Positions 11,451-22,321 of a stretch of DNA of 64,000 nucleotides are shown here, piece by piece. Origin of the DNA: Panicum virgatum (Eukaryota; Streptophyta; Magnoliopsida; Poales; Poaceae); NCBI RefSeq assembly GCF_016808335.1, contig NC_053147.1, forward strand, positions 24,724,913 to 24,788,912. Direction: 5' to 3'. How positions within the stretch are numbered: the stretch's first letter is position 1; each line of letters begins with the position of its first letter. Below the pieces are notes generated by a model. That model saw only the letters and a list, made by a program, of their open reading frames with translations. It was not told the DNA's origin and searched no databases. The translations under genes and the position numbers were made by a program.

Positions 11451-12674
11451 CCGTGTGTTTGGTTGGGGGTTGGAGCGAGCTGGGTTGGGTTGGACCCATC
11501 CCCATGGCTGTTTGGATGCAATTGAGGTGGGTTGGATTGGCTCCGCGAAGGAATATTCCTCCAATATGCGGGTTCGGCCGATTCCTCGAAAAACGACGGA
11601 CGGAGCGAACCTCCTGCAGCGAACCCACTTTTCGCGACGTCCGATGACGGAGACTGCGATGACGGGCGATGGAGGATGCGGGGCAGCGGAGGCGGGGGGG
11701 GGGGGGGGCGCACGGAGGCAGCGAGCCCCGACGCTGGCACGGGCCCTGGCGGCAGCGGCCGCTTGCTCCGGCATCGGTGCTAGCCGGCGGGGGCGACGGT
11801 GGCCGCGAGCCCAGGCGGTGGCGACCGCGAGCTTCGGCGGCGATGCGAGCCTGCAAGGGTGGGGCACGGGGAGGCAGCTCGCGCAGAGCAGAGATGAACT
11901 CCCATGGCGGCGGCAACAGCGAGCCCCGACACCGGCACGAGCCAGGGTGGCGGCGGCCTCAAGCTCCGACCGCGAGCTCCAGCGGCGGTGCGAGCCTGCG
12001 GGGATGGGGCACGAGGAGGTAGCCCGTGCAGAGCAGAGCCGGACTCCCCATGGTGGCGGCGGGCCTGTGCGGTAGCAAGTCCGGGCTATCGGCGGCGGCG
12101 GCGAAGGGGATTGATGGGGGTGGCGGTTCTGTGCGTCGGTGGAGGAGGAGGCTGCTGGGGCGGCGGGGCCATGGAGGGTGTCGATCTGGGGCGGCGGCGG
12201 GGGCCATGAAGGGCCATGAAGGGCGGTATGGCAGAGCCATGGCGGGCGGCGGAGCACGAGTGAGGACAAGCCGGACGAGCTCGGTCGCGCGCGGATCCGG
12301 CGACGAGCTCGGTCGCGCGGTCCGGCGACGACGAGTGGCAGAGGAGGGCGGGGGCGGCCGGCGGAGGAGGGCGGGGCGGCCGGCGGAGGAGGGTGGCATG
12401 GCTTCGGTGGTGGACGGAGGAGGAAGAAGATGGACGAAGGAGGAAGAAGGAGCTTCGGTGCCACTGACATGGGGCCTGCTGGAGAAAGAAGATGGAGAAG
12501 CCAACGGCGTGAGCATGGCCCGTCTCTCTTTCCAATCTCTTCAACCAAATAAAGAATTGGGTTCGACCCAACCTCTTGATATTTTTTCATCCAAACAAGG
12601 GAGAGGTTAGAGCCATCCCTAAAACGAGGGTTGGACCCAACCCATCCCACTGAGTCCTCCAACCAAACACACGG
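11451..12674. mobile_element. 1.2-kb non-autonomous element, TTA target duplication, GC-rich cargo
   Basis: The left terminus CCGTGTGTTTGGTTGGGGG and the right terminus CCAACCAAACACACGG are inverted repeats. Both sides are flanked by TTA (11448-11450 and 12675-12677), which fits the 3-bp duplication of PIF/Harbinger elements. The interior is very GC-rich, includes a G13-14 run near 11696, and contains tandem blocks of about 150 bp sharing GCGAGCCTGC, GGGGCACG, GCAGAGCAGAG and CCATGG. Several long ORFs exist on both strands (up to about 400 codons), all of Pro/Arg/Ser/Ala composition and mutually overlapping, so none is accepted as a gene. No transposase is present. Confidence 0.7.
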
Positions 12675-12941
12675 TTAAGATGTGAGTGTGCGCTGTGCGT
12701 GGCCTGGCCCAGCGCCAGAAACGGAAAGGCAAGTGTGACCCCCATTACCTAAAAAGATGGTACTTTCCGCCTAACAAGTTTCGAGCCGGAGAGCTGAACT
12801 GCGCGCTGTGCATCCGTGGAACTAGGAGTGCTCAGGAACGGGCCGCGTTTCCGTCCAGCGACAGCCGTGGCTTGTGAGTGGTCGATGGAAAGAAAGAAAG
12901 GGGAGAAAAGGAAACAGAGCCACTCTTCTTTTACCAAATCT

Positions 12942-13439
12942 GGGCCTTGTTTAGTTGCATACTCCCTCTATTCACTTTTGATAACTATATTTCAAAAATT
13001 TAAATGTTCAAAAATGATAGCTATATTTACTATTAGCATGGGTATTGACAATAAATAGCACTAGTTACAAGGAGTTCCTAGTTAAAACATTGGAGGACCA
13101 ACAAAAAAGTCTGTGACATTTATTAGATTGATAAGCACACTTGTGGTGCCCTTGGTCATTGTGTCATATGGAAATATATCTATCAAAACTGAATGGAGGG
13201 AGTAAAAGTGAACATGTAAAACACTGTAGCACTTTTGTTTGTATTCGGTAATTATTGTCCCGCCATAGATTAACTAGGCTCAAAAGATTCGTCTCGCAAA
13301 TTACAGACAAACTATGTAATTAGTTATTTTATTTAACTACATTTAATACTTCATGCATGCGTTCAAAGATTCGATGTGATGAGAAATTTTGTAAAATTTT
13401 GAAATTTTGAAGGGAACTAAATAAGGGCCTAGAGCTGTG
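12942..13439. mobile_element. GGCCTTGTTTAG MITE interrupted by a Stowaway
   Basis: The left end GGGCCTTGTTTAGTTGCA is immediately followed by the Stowaway element at 12962. After it the same MITE resumes (GTGAACATGTAAAACACTGTAGCAC) and ends GGGAACTAAATAAGGGCC, the inverted partner of the left end. Internal words such as AGATTCGTCTCGCAAATTAC and CTTCATGCATGC are shared with the other family members in this window. This is a nested insertion. Confidence 0.7.
12962..13202. mobile_element. Stowaway (Tc1/mariner-type) MITE
   Basis: The termini CTCCCTCTATTCACTTTTGA and (reverse complement of the right end) CTCCCTCCATTCAGTTTTGA match the CTCCCTC start of Stowaway elements. TA duplications flank it at 12960-12961 and 13203-13204. 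Length 241 bp, AT-rich, no coding capacity. It is inserted in the MITE at 12942-13439, so it is the younger of the two. Confidence 0.85.
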
Positions 13440-13546
13440 TCTGCCGCCACCTGACTGCCGTAGACCAATGATGAATTGATGAGTTGAATTAGGGATCTCA
13501 ACAACGCTAGGCCCTAGGGCTTTGTGGTGTAGCCTACCAAGCTCTA

Positions 13547-13897
13547 GGCTCTGTTTAGTTCCCACTCCATAAACTCCGTAAACATAAAAAAACCGTCACA
13601 TCGAATGTTTCGACACATGCATGAAGTACTAAATAAAGTCTATTTACAAAACTTTTTGCATAAATGAGCTGTAAATCACGAGACGAATCTAATGAGATTA
13701 CTTAAGTCATGATTTGCAACATTAATGCTACAGTAATCATCCGTTAATTATTGATTAATCATGAATTAATTAGCATCATTAGATTCGTCTCGCGATTTAC
13801 AAACCATCTGTGAAAAATTTTATAAATAGACTTCATTTAGTACTTCAAATTAGTAAGATTCTAACAAAAAATTTTTTGCACCGGAGCTAAACAGGGC
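13547..13897. mobile_element. GGCTCTGTTTAGTTCC MITE
   Basis: The left end GGCTCTGTTTAGTTCCCACTC and the right end GGAGCTAAACAGGGC are inverted repeats. The interior is a long imperfect palindrome with TAAATCACGAGACGAATCTAA on one side and its mirror AGATTCGTCTCGCGATTTAC on the other, plus TGCTACAGTAATCATC. It is the same family as the elements at 52138 and 55503. About 350 bp, no coding capacity. Confidence 0.75.
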
Positions 13898-14285
13898 AAT
13901 AATCTGCAACTGCAGCAGTCGGCACATCCGTCCACTTGCTTCAAATTTTGTTTTCCCTCCCAACTACCGCCATGCAGCAGCACGGCGCCCGTGAAAAGCC
14001 CGCGGATCGCGATCTTATCTCTGGTGCCCTCCCTCACACCTGGGCGTCGTGACGTCGCACGGACGCCAACAAGTGCTACGACTACGAGCAGCGACAGCTA
14101 CAGCTACGGCCTACGGAAGCCGGAAGCCGGTGGACGGACCGCAGACGGGTGGGATCCGAGGTGAGGCAGCCGCAGCGTGCGGCGTGCCGGAGCCGGATCT
14201 CGAGGTCGAGGGAGAGAATCCGCGGCGACCACCTGCAGGCGTTCGTTATTGCAGGTGCGCCTGCGCTGGGCGGCGCCGGCAGGTC

Positions 14286-14766
14286 AGGGTGAACATAATT
14301 ATTGAGAACCCAAAATCGATCGGAAAGATCAAAATTGAAGAATCGGTTCCAGAAACCTTGGAACTGAAATAACTAAAAAAAATTCAATTCCTACTCTCGG
14401 TTGACCGAATTACATAAAACTTTATATTTTGTAATAGTATATTTAGTTTATATGTGATGTGCCATATATAAATTGCTATGTTTTTCTCTTATCATATTGT
14501 TATTATTCCTTTCTCAATTATTGTTCTCTAAAATAGAGGAAATATTGTCCAAATTTGCTATAGGATATGTATGTTTTTCTTGTTATTTTAGTTCTGCTAA
14601 TAAATTTCGGTTAGAACCAAAACCGAATCGAAATAACTGTGAACTGAAATTCTCGGTTCTTAAAATTTTTTGGAACCGATCGGTTTCTATTTTTTAAGAA
14701 CCGAATTTCTTAAAAGATCGAGAAACCCAACCGAACTGAACTAAAGAATCGAATGCCCACCCAAAC
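14286..14766. mobile_element. probable hAT-like remnant rich in GAACCGA/TCGGTTC
   Basis: The left border CAGGGTGAACATAATTATTG resembles the mirror of the right border (reverse complement GGGTGGGCATTCGATTC). The interior repeats CGGTTC and GAACCGAT in both orientations. The GGGTGGGCATTCGGTT-type end is one I associate with non-autonomous hAT-like elements, an inference. No transposase is present and the 8-bp duplication was not resolved. Confidence 0.4.
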
Positions 14767-15178
14767 CGGCAGATGCACCCTTGTGCAGGAGTAGGTGTCA
14801 TGCCATCATCAACGGTGTTAGCTGAGGTTGATGTGTTGGATCGCACTGTAACCGTGGCGTAATAAGAGGTTGCTTTGTACGCAAACCGCAGATCTAACCC
14901 AACCATATTTGGTAAGATAGTTAGCCAGCCAGCCGTTGGATGACAGCATGAGGCGGCACCGCGGCAGCGCGAACTTACACCTCCTCTCCAAAGAACATTG
15001 ATTCAGCTAGCTCATAAAAATAGCACATTACTTTTTAATCATATGAAGAAGTTTTACCTACTTATACGGAGAAGAGAGAAAGAAGATCTCTCTTTTCCAA
15101 GAGATAGTCTCGACATATCTCTAAAATATAGACGTACATATCCCTAAATCTATAAAGTTGGCGCCGGCAACTTGCGCA

Positions 15179-15559
15179 CACTACTGTTAATACCGGGTGA
15201 ATGACCTGTGGTTAGGATTCGAACCCGTGACCTCTTGTCTCACATGTATCTCCTTAACCACCTCATCTACGACGTAGTTGTGACTAAGGGGAAGATATTT
15301 TCTTTTTGAAGTAACCTGTGAAGCATTTTTAGTACCGGGTGGTAGACACCGCCCGGTACCAAAGGCTAGACATAGGTACCGGCCTACCGGGTGATGTTTT
15401 CACCCGGTACTAATGTGAAAGAATCTATTAGTACTGGGTGGTAACACCACCCGGTACCAATGTCTGGATCTTTCTATGCACCTTAAAAGAAACTTTGGTA
15501 CCGGATCATTTTGGTTTTGGTACCTTTGAGGTGGACTGATAGCTTTTTTTTAAGTAGTG
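15179..15559. mobile_element. 381-bp CACTA mini-element with GCA target duplication
   Basis: It begins CACTACTGTTAATACCGGG and ends TTAAGTAGTG, and is flanked by GCA on both sides (15176-15178 and 15560-15562), the 3-bp duplication expected of CACTA (En/Spm) elements. Subterminal ACCGGGTGGT and its mirror ACCACCCGGT recur at least five times, as transposase-binding arrays do in this superfamily. No coding capacity. A tRNA-like stretch is carried near the left end (separate entry). Confidence 0.88.
15205..15275 (-). other. tRNA-like segment with B-box inside the CACTA mini-element
   Basis: On the minus strand the sequence reads GAGGTGGTTAAGGAGATACA followed about 25 bp later by GGTTCGAATCC, a perfect RNA polymerase III B-box (T-arm) match. 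The first part loosely resembles an A-box. No acceptor stem or anticodon arm closes, so this is not a functional tRNA gene. Confidence 0.4.
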
Positions 15560-17732
15560 GCAGCCCCAATACGGTTGCCGATAGCTAGTCCATTGTCAAC
15601 TTGTCGAACTTCACGAGGATTAAATAAAATATGAACAATTTGATCCAAAAAAAAAATGAAGAAGCCTGAAGCCATCCTCCCGTAGTCACGTTCGCAAGTG
15701 GCTTGCACCCTATCGAAAAGTCGAGAGCGACAACTAATGCAGGGTTTTCAGGCGATAAGCTTCGGCGCTTTCTCCTAGCAGTTCAGTTCTGATTTTCTTT
15801 TCAATCACAGCAAAATCCTGCATCTCTGCCTCTCCCTTTCAGCCTTGCATGAGAGAGCTCCAGTTTTTCCACTCCTGGGTCCCGGAGGTCTCGATCCTCG
15901 TTGGATCACCGGTCGGCATCGTTTCGTCTCGTCTCCATAACTCCATTCAAGAATTTGCATGGTCAAACGAAGAATGGTCAGTCAATTGAACTTGGTGACG
16001 AGTACCGAGAGTATGTCGAGCGTCACGTCCGTTCTCGACTTCTCGTCCTTGGAAAAAAATTTGCTCACACTCTCGTCTCCGTGCCGGCAACTGGGCAAAC
16101 AAAATACTGTTCTTAAAACAAAGAAAATACTTACTTGGCGTCTATACTCGTATTAATGCGGGGACGGCTACTGAACCAGGTAACGCAGCCGAGCGGTGCA
16201 CCTCCTTTTTTTTTGAAAAAAAAAACAGAATTTTCCACACATACCACTTGCAAAGCTCAAGCTAAAAACGGCAAATGTGGCACCTATACTGAAACTGACA
16301 CCTCGTGTGAAGATTGTACTATTTTAGTTGGAATCGTTATATGTGAACTTGTTAAAAAAAAGTGTGAAAGGGTGTATGTGTAGACACAAAGCAGCCAAAT
16401 TCGAGTCGTAGCAGCATTTGAAGTTACGTTGGTCTAGTTTCTTTCTTACAAACTTGACATGAATCACTCAAGAGATAAACACCACAACTATTTTCCAGCA
16501 TTTGAAGTTACGTTAGTATTGCCTGAAAAAATTACTCCAGTGTCTTGTTATTTTGGTTTCGAAAATTAGCATAAGGGCTACATTTACTTTACCGACTCCT
16601 TTCGTCCCACAAAGACTGTTCGTTTAGAAATTTGTTCATCACAGTACTAACATTTTGCATCTATTTTATGGCACGTGTGAAAAGGAAATAAGACTATAAA
16701 AGCTAGGGGTACTTCAGTTGTGCGAGAAATTCACATATTTGGTCTTTCACTATGTCTTATGTTTTTGAAAGAGCTCCATTTTCGTCTACTTGACACCATC
16801 TTTTACGGTAGCAATTTGATCTTCCTTTTTGTATAAAATATTATTTACATAGCTCAAAATACACATTACTAATAAAGTGTTACATGTCACTACAATTCCA
16901 TATGTGATGACAATTTTCAGACACTTAAAATCTTTGAAAGACAAAAAAATTGTCAAAACTGCTACGGAAAAAGAGGTCGTGTCAGGTTAATGAAGACGGA
17001 TAGGAGGTAGTCTTTGCTCTCGTTTGACACCACGGGCACTGTACTAGTGTACTGTTCTCTTTGGTACCAGCACTACCACCGCCCAATCAAGACCTGTCCT
17101 CAACTCCTCAAGTCATGGTCATCTTTCACCACACAGGATAAAAATTAGGAGCCTGTGAATGTTGATCTGTACTGCTTGTTATCCGGTCCTAGTACTGTTC
17201 CCCCGCTGAACCGTCATTAGCATCTGCTCCAAGACGACACCAAAATAAACGGGAAAAAAACGGGCACCCTGCCTTCGTCTCATCAACCAAAGATGAACTC
17301 ATCAACCGTAGCAATAATGACGCAGCCATTTGACGGTGGTTGCGACCGGCTAGCCACCGGCCGCGCATCCGAGTCAAGATGCTAACGGGTCTAACCAAAC
17401 CATTTTTCTTAAACACGTTGTGTCAATTTGATTGATTTCAGAGCTAAACGCCTACACCTGCTTCCACTTCGCTATGTTCTCCGCTATAAATTTGATCGGT
17501 TTCAACGTAGGAACAACCCAATCAAGCAAAATTATTTTGTTTTTGAAACCAAACTAAATCAAACTAATAGTTAGAGCAACCGGTTCACACCAAACCGAAT
17601 ATGGACTTAAGCAAAATTCAAACCGTTCAATCCAGTTAACACTTGAACCATTAGTAGCATGACATTTGAGATGTCAAAGGGTTTATTAGGCCAATCTCAA
17701 TGGAAATGTCATGTGAGTGTCATGATCATTAA
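15560..17732. other. no gene seen
   Basis: Unassigned intergenic DNA with short ORFs, T9 and A10 runs near 16210-16225, and no recognisable repeat ends or domains. Confidence 0.4.
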
Positions 17733-19892
17733 GGCCCTGTTTAGTTTCCAAAAAATTTTGCACAGTACCCGTCACATCAAATCTTCGGACACATGCATGG
17801 AGCATTAAATACAGTTAAAAAAACTAATTACACAATCTAACTGTCACAGAACGGTCCAAATAATACCAATCAAGTGCAATAATTAACACTTAAACATAAA
17901 CCAGAATTACTGCACTCAACCGGTACACTCAGACCGCCTGCTGTAACCAGGATCGATTACACAGGAACGCCATGCAAGACTTAAAATGGTGCAATGAAAT
18001 GATACAAGTGATCACGATGCAATGCTAACACCGAAAGAAAGATTATTTGGCAGCGCAAAAAGAAAAACTGCGGCTAGGAGCGAAACACGTGCAGAAATTC
18101 AACTTGCCGATATGAAAAAAATCACAAAACTTTACTAGCATGCAAATACGTTGGAAACACATGCAAGAAAAATTTATTAACTTTTATTGCAAAAAGGAAG
18201 ACATTTATTTTTGCCCTAGCAAAATAAACTGAGCAACAATAGATCCATAAACATGCACACAGGATATGCTCCTGATAATTTTTCAGTGGACTACACATGC
18301 AAATAGTAGGCTACCATAAAATTTTCAGGATTTTTAGATAAACATAACAACCCATATAAAATAAACTAGCTTAAACGCAAACCATAAATTTAGCAGGGGC
18401 AAAAGTGGCAAAACACAGGCATAAGTATTTTTCCTCAGAAGCTTTTGATTTTAGAAACCTAACAAAATTTAGTTTGCATTATTCGCATTTTCCCTTGATT
18501 TTATACGAATTTTGCAAATCTCACTCAAATCAAATAAAAAAACAAAACCCACCCCTACCCCCACTGACCCGCGGACCCCACCCGCAGAGCGATAGAGGGA
18601 GCAGGGGCTCCTCTGCTCTGCCCCGGCGGTGCGCGGAGCGCGCGCACGGCGACCGTGGGGGCCGGCCGGCCAGCTGGGCCGCGCGACGGCTCGCGCGCAG
18701 GGGGGCCGTGCGCCTGCGACCGAACAGGGGCGCGCTCGGGGCAGCGCACAGGGGCGCGCGCGGGGGCAGCCCAGGGCGGAGCTAGGCGGCGGCGCGCGGC
18801 GGCGCGCGGTGCGCGGCGGTGGCGCGGCCACGGCGGCTAGCGCAGGGCCAGGGAGCGGCGTCGCGGGGCGGGGCAAGCACCAGCTCGTCCGGGCGGCGCT
18901 GGCGCGCGCAGTGGCGCGGCCCTGAGCCGCGCGGGCTCTGCCAGCAGCGTGCGGCGGCGGGAGCAGTGGCGTCCATGGCGCCCGCGGCGGCGTTCCGCCG
19001 GCGGCGGCGCTAGAAGGGAAGGGAAAGGAGCTCGGGGAGGACTAGTGACTCACCACGAACCCATTCTTGGGGTCAATTTGAGCAGGGGGGTGGTCGGAGA
19101 AACGGATTGACGCGAGGGAGGCGGAGCTCGGGTTGGCTCCAATGGCGGCCGACGGTAGGGTTAGGGTTTCGGCCAACTCGGCCGGGGAAGAGCTCAGGTG
19201 AGGGTCGGGGAAGGTGGAGGGCGAGGTGGTGCGGCTCCGGGCACTGTGAATCGAGGCACGGCGGCGAGGATGGTCGGCACGGCGGCCGGCGATGGCTCTG
19301 TTCGAGCTCGGCTCAACCCACGCGCGTGAGGAAGGAGAAGAAAGGGGAAAACGGACACGGCTCTGGGAGAGGGGATAAGGACGCGTTTGCACATCTGCGC
19401 GGAGAGCGAGGATCGACGTCGGCCGACGCCGCGAGCGTCGAGCTCGGCGGTGAACTGACCGAAAACAGGGGAGTCACCGTTGACCGAGATTGAGTGGTTT
19501 TTAGCTGACTTTGAGCCTCCAAAACTCCAAATTTTACATTGGAATGTGAAATTTGGCCAAAATAGAAGTTGTAGAGAACGATAAGAGCTACAACTTTTGT
19601 TTTGGGCGAAAGTTGATTTGAAGCTCGGATCATGGAGAAAAACGAGATCGAACACGGCTAAACAATGTTTTACCACACGAACTCGATTAACGCCAACGAT
19701 GAGCTTAAGTCCATAATTAGCGGTTTAAGCACATGATTAGCATCGCAATTAACACTAGGGTGTTACACTAACTGATTAGCACGAGCTGAATTTTTAAATC
19801 TAATTAGTCTATAATTTGACATTATTTGTCAAGTAACAACGAAATGTGCTACGGTACCAAAACCCAAACTTTTTCACCAACTAAACACACCC
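17733..19892. mobile_element. MITE with TAA duplication, split by a solo LTR
   Basis: The left end GGCCCTGTTTAGTTTCC and the right end CCAACTAAACACACCC are inverted repeats, flanked by TAA at 17730-17732 and 19893-19895. The two halves (17733-17841 and 19768-19892) are separated by the solo LTR. Once that is removed the MITE is about 230 bp and carries the family words CACATCAAATCTTCGGACAC and TGCTACGGTACC. Confidence 0.75.
17842..19767. mobile_element. solo LTR (1,926 bp) with 5-bp target duplication CTAAC
   Basis: It begins TGTCACAGAACGGTCC and ends CTAGGGTGTTACA, i.e. TG...CA, and is flanked by CTAAC at 17837-17841 and 19768-19772. It has no gag-pol, primer-binding site or second LTR, so it is most simply a solo LTR left by recombination. 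The GC-rich core (about 18545-19480) contains long overlapping ORFs of Arg/Ala/Gly composition on both strands that I treat as non-genic. The ending resembles Ty3-type grass LTRs, but that assignment is inference. Confidence 0.8.
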
Positions 19893-20257
19893 TAAATTTC
19901 CTTATATGGTCGAAGAGCACTGGCTGATTCAAGATAATTATTAGAAGGAGATTTCTTCTACCTCTCAACAACTTTAGCCTCTCATCACAGTAAAAAATTA
20001 TAGGGGGGCTTCGGAGGAGTTCCATGGATCCAACGGCGGTAGAGATAATGTCTTGGCATCTGCTGATACTGGCTTCTGCTAAAGAGAGAATGGAAAGTAT
20101 CATCGTATATTACGATTTTGGTAATTGTACGATGATACTCCCACTTATACTGGTTTCTGATTATCCATCTATTCGATGCCGCCCCGACTTCTATAAGTCC
20201 AGGTTGCGTCCACAACGAGACGAGGGGTGATTGGGTGAGTCACGCTTAGCCGCTTAG

Positions 20258-20640
20258 GCCTGATCATCTGTCAGGTCGGGTCGGGTTCGGGTTCGAGTTG
20301 GGTCACTTCGGGTTTCGGGTCAAAAAATGTTGGCCCATGCCCGGCCCATGACATGGTTGGGTCGGGTTCGGGTTCGGGTTCGAGTTGGGTCACTTCGGGT
20401 TTCGTGTCAAAAAAATGTTGGCCCATGCCCGGCCCATGACATGGTCGGGTCGGATCGAGTTCGGGTTGAGTCGGGGTTGGCCTGCAATTTTGTGTGTAAT
20501 TTTCGGGTTGGATCGGTTTTTTTAAGTTTCGGGTCAAATATTTTGGCCCGTATCTAACCCGTTACTTGATCGGGTCGGATTGGTTGGGTTTTTTCGGACG
20601 GGTTGGGTCGGGTTTGTCGGGTCGGATAGCCTGTGATCAG
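20258..20640. repeat. GGGTCGGGTTCGG-rich element with two-copy tandem repeat
   Basis: A unit of roughly 80-90 bp is present twice (about 20275-20356 and 20357-20446), each with GGGTTCGAGTTGGGTCACTT and TGTTGGCCCATGCCCGGCCC. The whole is bounded by CCTGATCATCTG on the left and CCTGTGATCAGG on the right, which are partial inverted repeats. This texture is typical of non-autonomous DNA elements in grasses. The long minus-strand ORF through it is a translation of the repeat. Confidence 0.5.
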
Positions 20641-22240
20641 GTCTAGTCCTTCTCACAAGTCACACGGGCTCGACCACGACGACGACGGCGACCCAGGCGG
20701 TCGCAGCCAGTAATTTCGAGTGGTTTTCTCATTTCTACCGGTTAGTTAGATGCCAAGACATTTGTTTGGCCTTGGCATGCCAATGCAGCCAGCAAGAGGT
20801 GCTGCGGAAGATGAGGCGGCGCGTAACACTCGATCGATCGGAGGCTTTAAATCTGCAGCGGCTCTCGATTGATGGATGGATTGGTTTCCAGGTTCTCCGT
20901 ACCTGCTCGCCGGCCGTCGCTGTCCTTGGCCGGTCCATGGCGTGGCTCCGGCGTCCGGCGGGGCTCGTGACAGCGACGGGGACCGGACGGTGGGGATCGC
21001 CGACCTGCGTGTCCGTCGAGTTGGTGGCGGTCTGATGCAGCCTTGCCGGGGTACGGTACACATGGGTGGGGCAGCTAGCAACCTAGCATCCCCTGCGCCC
21101 TGGTGCCGCGGGGGGTCCCTGCAAACGTGGTAGGACACGGGCGTAGGAGCAGGGAGGGATGGAGGATTGGGTCGGTACGGAGGCAAGGCACGGCATCGGA
21201 TGGTCCTCCAGCCTCCAGGAACACGTATCGTAGAGGACAGAGGTGGTATCTGGTCTCTGGTGTGGCCGTGGGGAGAACGGAGTGGACTGGCGGAGGGAGG
21301 CAAGCAGCAAATGGCTGCGCTGGCAGTAGCTTGGGCTCATACGGGGTAAATGGAACTAAAGTACTGGGCTTCATGCCAGAATCCCTTTAGGCCCATGGTT
21401 GCTTTCGTTTCTTAAGAGTGGGCCCTGGTTTCAACTCAGGCCCGCATTCACTACGCTTGCTGGGCCCATCAACTTGACAAGTTGATCAGATTGGCAGCCA
21501 CGGACGGCCCGATGGGACAACGACGACGCAGGTGTGCTAGCCCGTCGCGCGGCGCGGCGCGTCGGTGTTGCTCCCGGCCGACGCCCCGTCGCTACCGCGC
21601 GGCGGCAGGGCGGCGTGCGGCACCATGCCGCCTACAGCGTACCGTCCACGAGGCCACCGAACCCCCGACGCGAGAGGCTGTGGCTCCGCCGCTTCCACGC
21701 CGCGCCCGCGGCGAACTGGGGCCTCGGGGGCCATGTGCGCCGCCAGACCGCCACCCGCCGCGAACCTCGGCCGCGCGTGGGCGCTGCCCCCCGGCCCGGC
21801 CCGGGTGGCCGCTGTAGTGTCCGGTGCCCCCTCCCCACTCCCGTGCGGCCACGGCCAGCCCGTGACAGGCTGACAGCAACGCCGCACCGCCGCGGGGATA
21901 CGAATTTTGGCGGCTTGCGGCGGCGGCGGTGGACCACGCGACAGGCCGCACGAGGGCCGGTCGCGCCCAGCACGTGCGCGCCACGGCCACCCGTCGGAGC
22001 ACGAGCACCACCCCCGACCCCTGTTCGGCCCACGAGACAGGAGCACGGCGGGACAGGCAGGCCCTGGGAGACTGATGCCTGTGTCTTGGTTGGCTTCGCT
22101 GCTCCGTCGTCGGGTCGGGTAAGCTTCAACTTCTCTATCATCCATCGGGTAGCCGGAAAACTGAAGCTCCACGGAAATGGGCCCAAGAACACGACACGAC
22201 CAGTCGATTATGCGCAGGTGCACGAATCCAAGCTCTCCGG
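20641..22240. other. no confident gene; GC-rich upstream region of DCR
   Basis: Several long overlapping ORFs on both strands (for example 21534-22631 plus and 21537-22223 minus) have Arg/Pro/Ala/Gly composition and run through the DCR promoter or into DCR in the wrong frame. I see no domain. The last few hundred bases form the DCR promoter. Confidence 0.4.
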
Positions 22241-22245
22241 ATGCC

Positions 22246-22254
22246 TATATATAA
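22246..22254 (+). promoter_or_regulatory. TATA box of DCR
   Basis: TATATATAA lies 68-76 bp upstream of the accepted ATG at 22322, a normal plant spacing leaving roughly 40 bp of 5' UTR. It argues against the in-frame upstream ATG at 22241, which overlaps the TATA element. Confidence 0.7.
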
Positions 22255-22321
22255 TGTCCTCACTCCGCACCGTGCATCACCACCACACACCGCAATCGCT
22301 GCAGATAAGCGCGGTCCGAGG

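Noticed and set aside
11448..12662. Minus-strand ORF of about 400 codons inside the TTA-flanked element
   Set aside because: Pro/Ser/Arg/His-rich text, overlapped by similar long ORFs on the other strand, lying wholly inside a non-autonomous element and including its TIR. GC composition explains it.
15205..15275. Functional tRNA gene
   Set aside because: B-box only; no closing acceptor stem or anticodon arm, and it is embedded in a CACTA element.
18405..19500. Arg/Ala/Gly-rich ORFs on both strands
   Set aside because: They lie in the GC-rich core of a solo LTR with exact TG...CA ends and target duplication.
20271..20537. Minus-strand PEPEPDPT-type repeat ORF
   Set aside because: It is the translation of the GGGTCGGGTTCGG tandem repeat and is not a gene.
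21482..22223. Large overlapping ORFs upstream of DCR
   Set aside because: GC-rich, in all frames, no family features, and they run into the DCR promoter or coding region in another frame.
22241..22321. Upstream ATG extending DCR by 27 codons
   Set aside because: It overlaps the TATA box, and the added residues do not resemble DCR N-termini.
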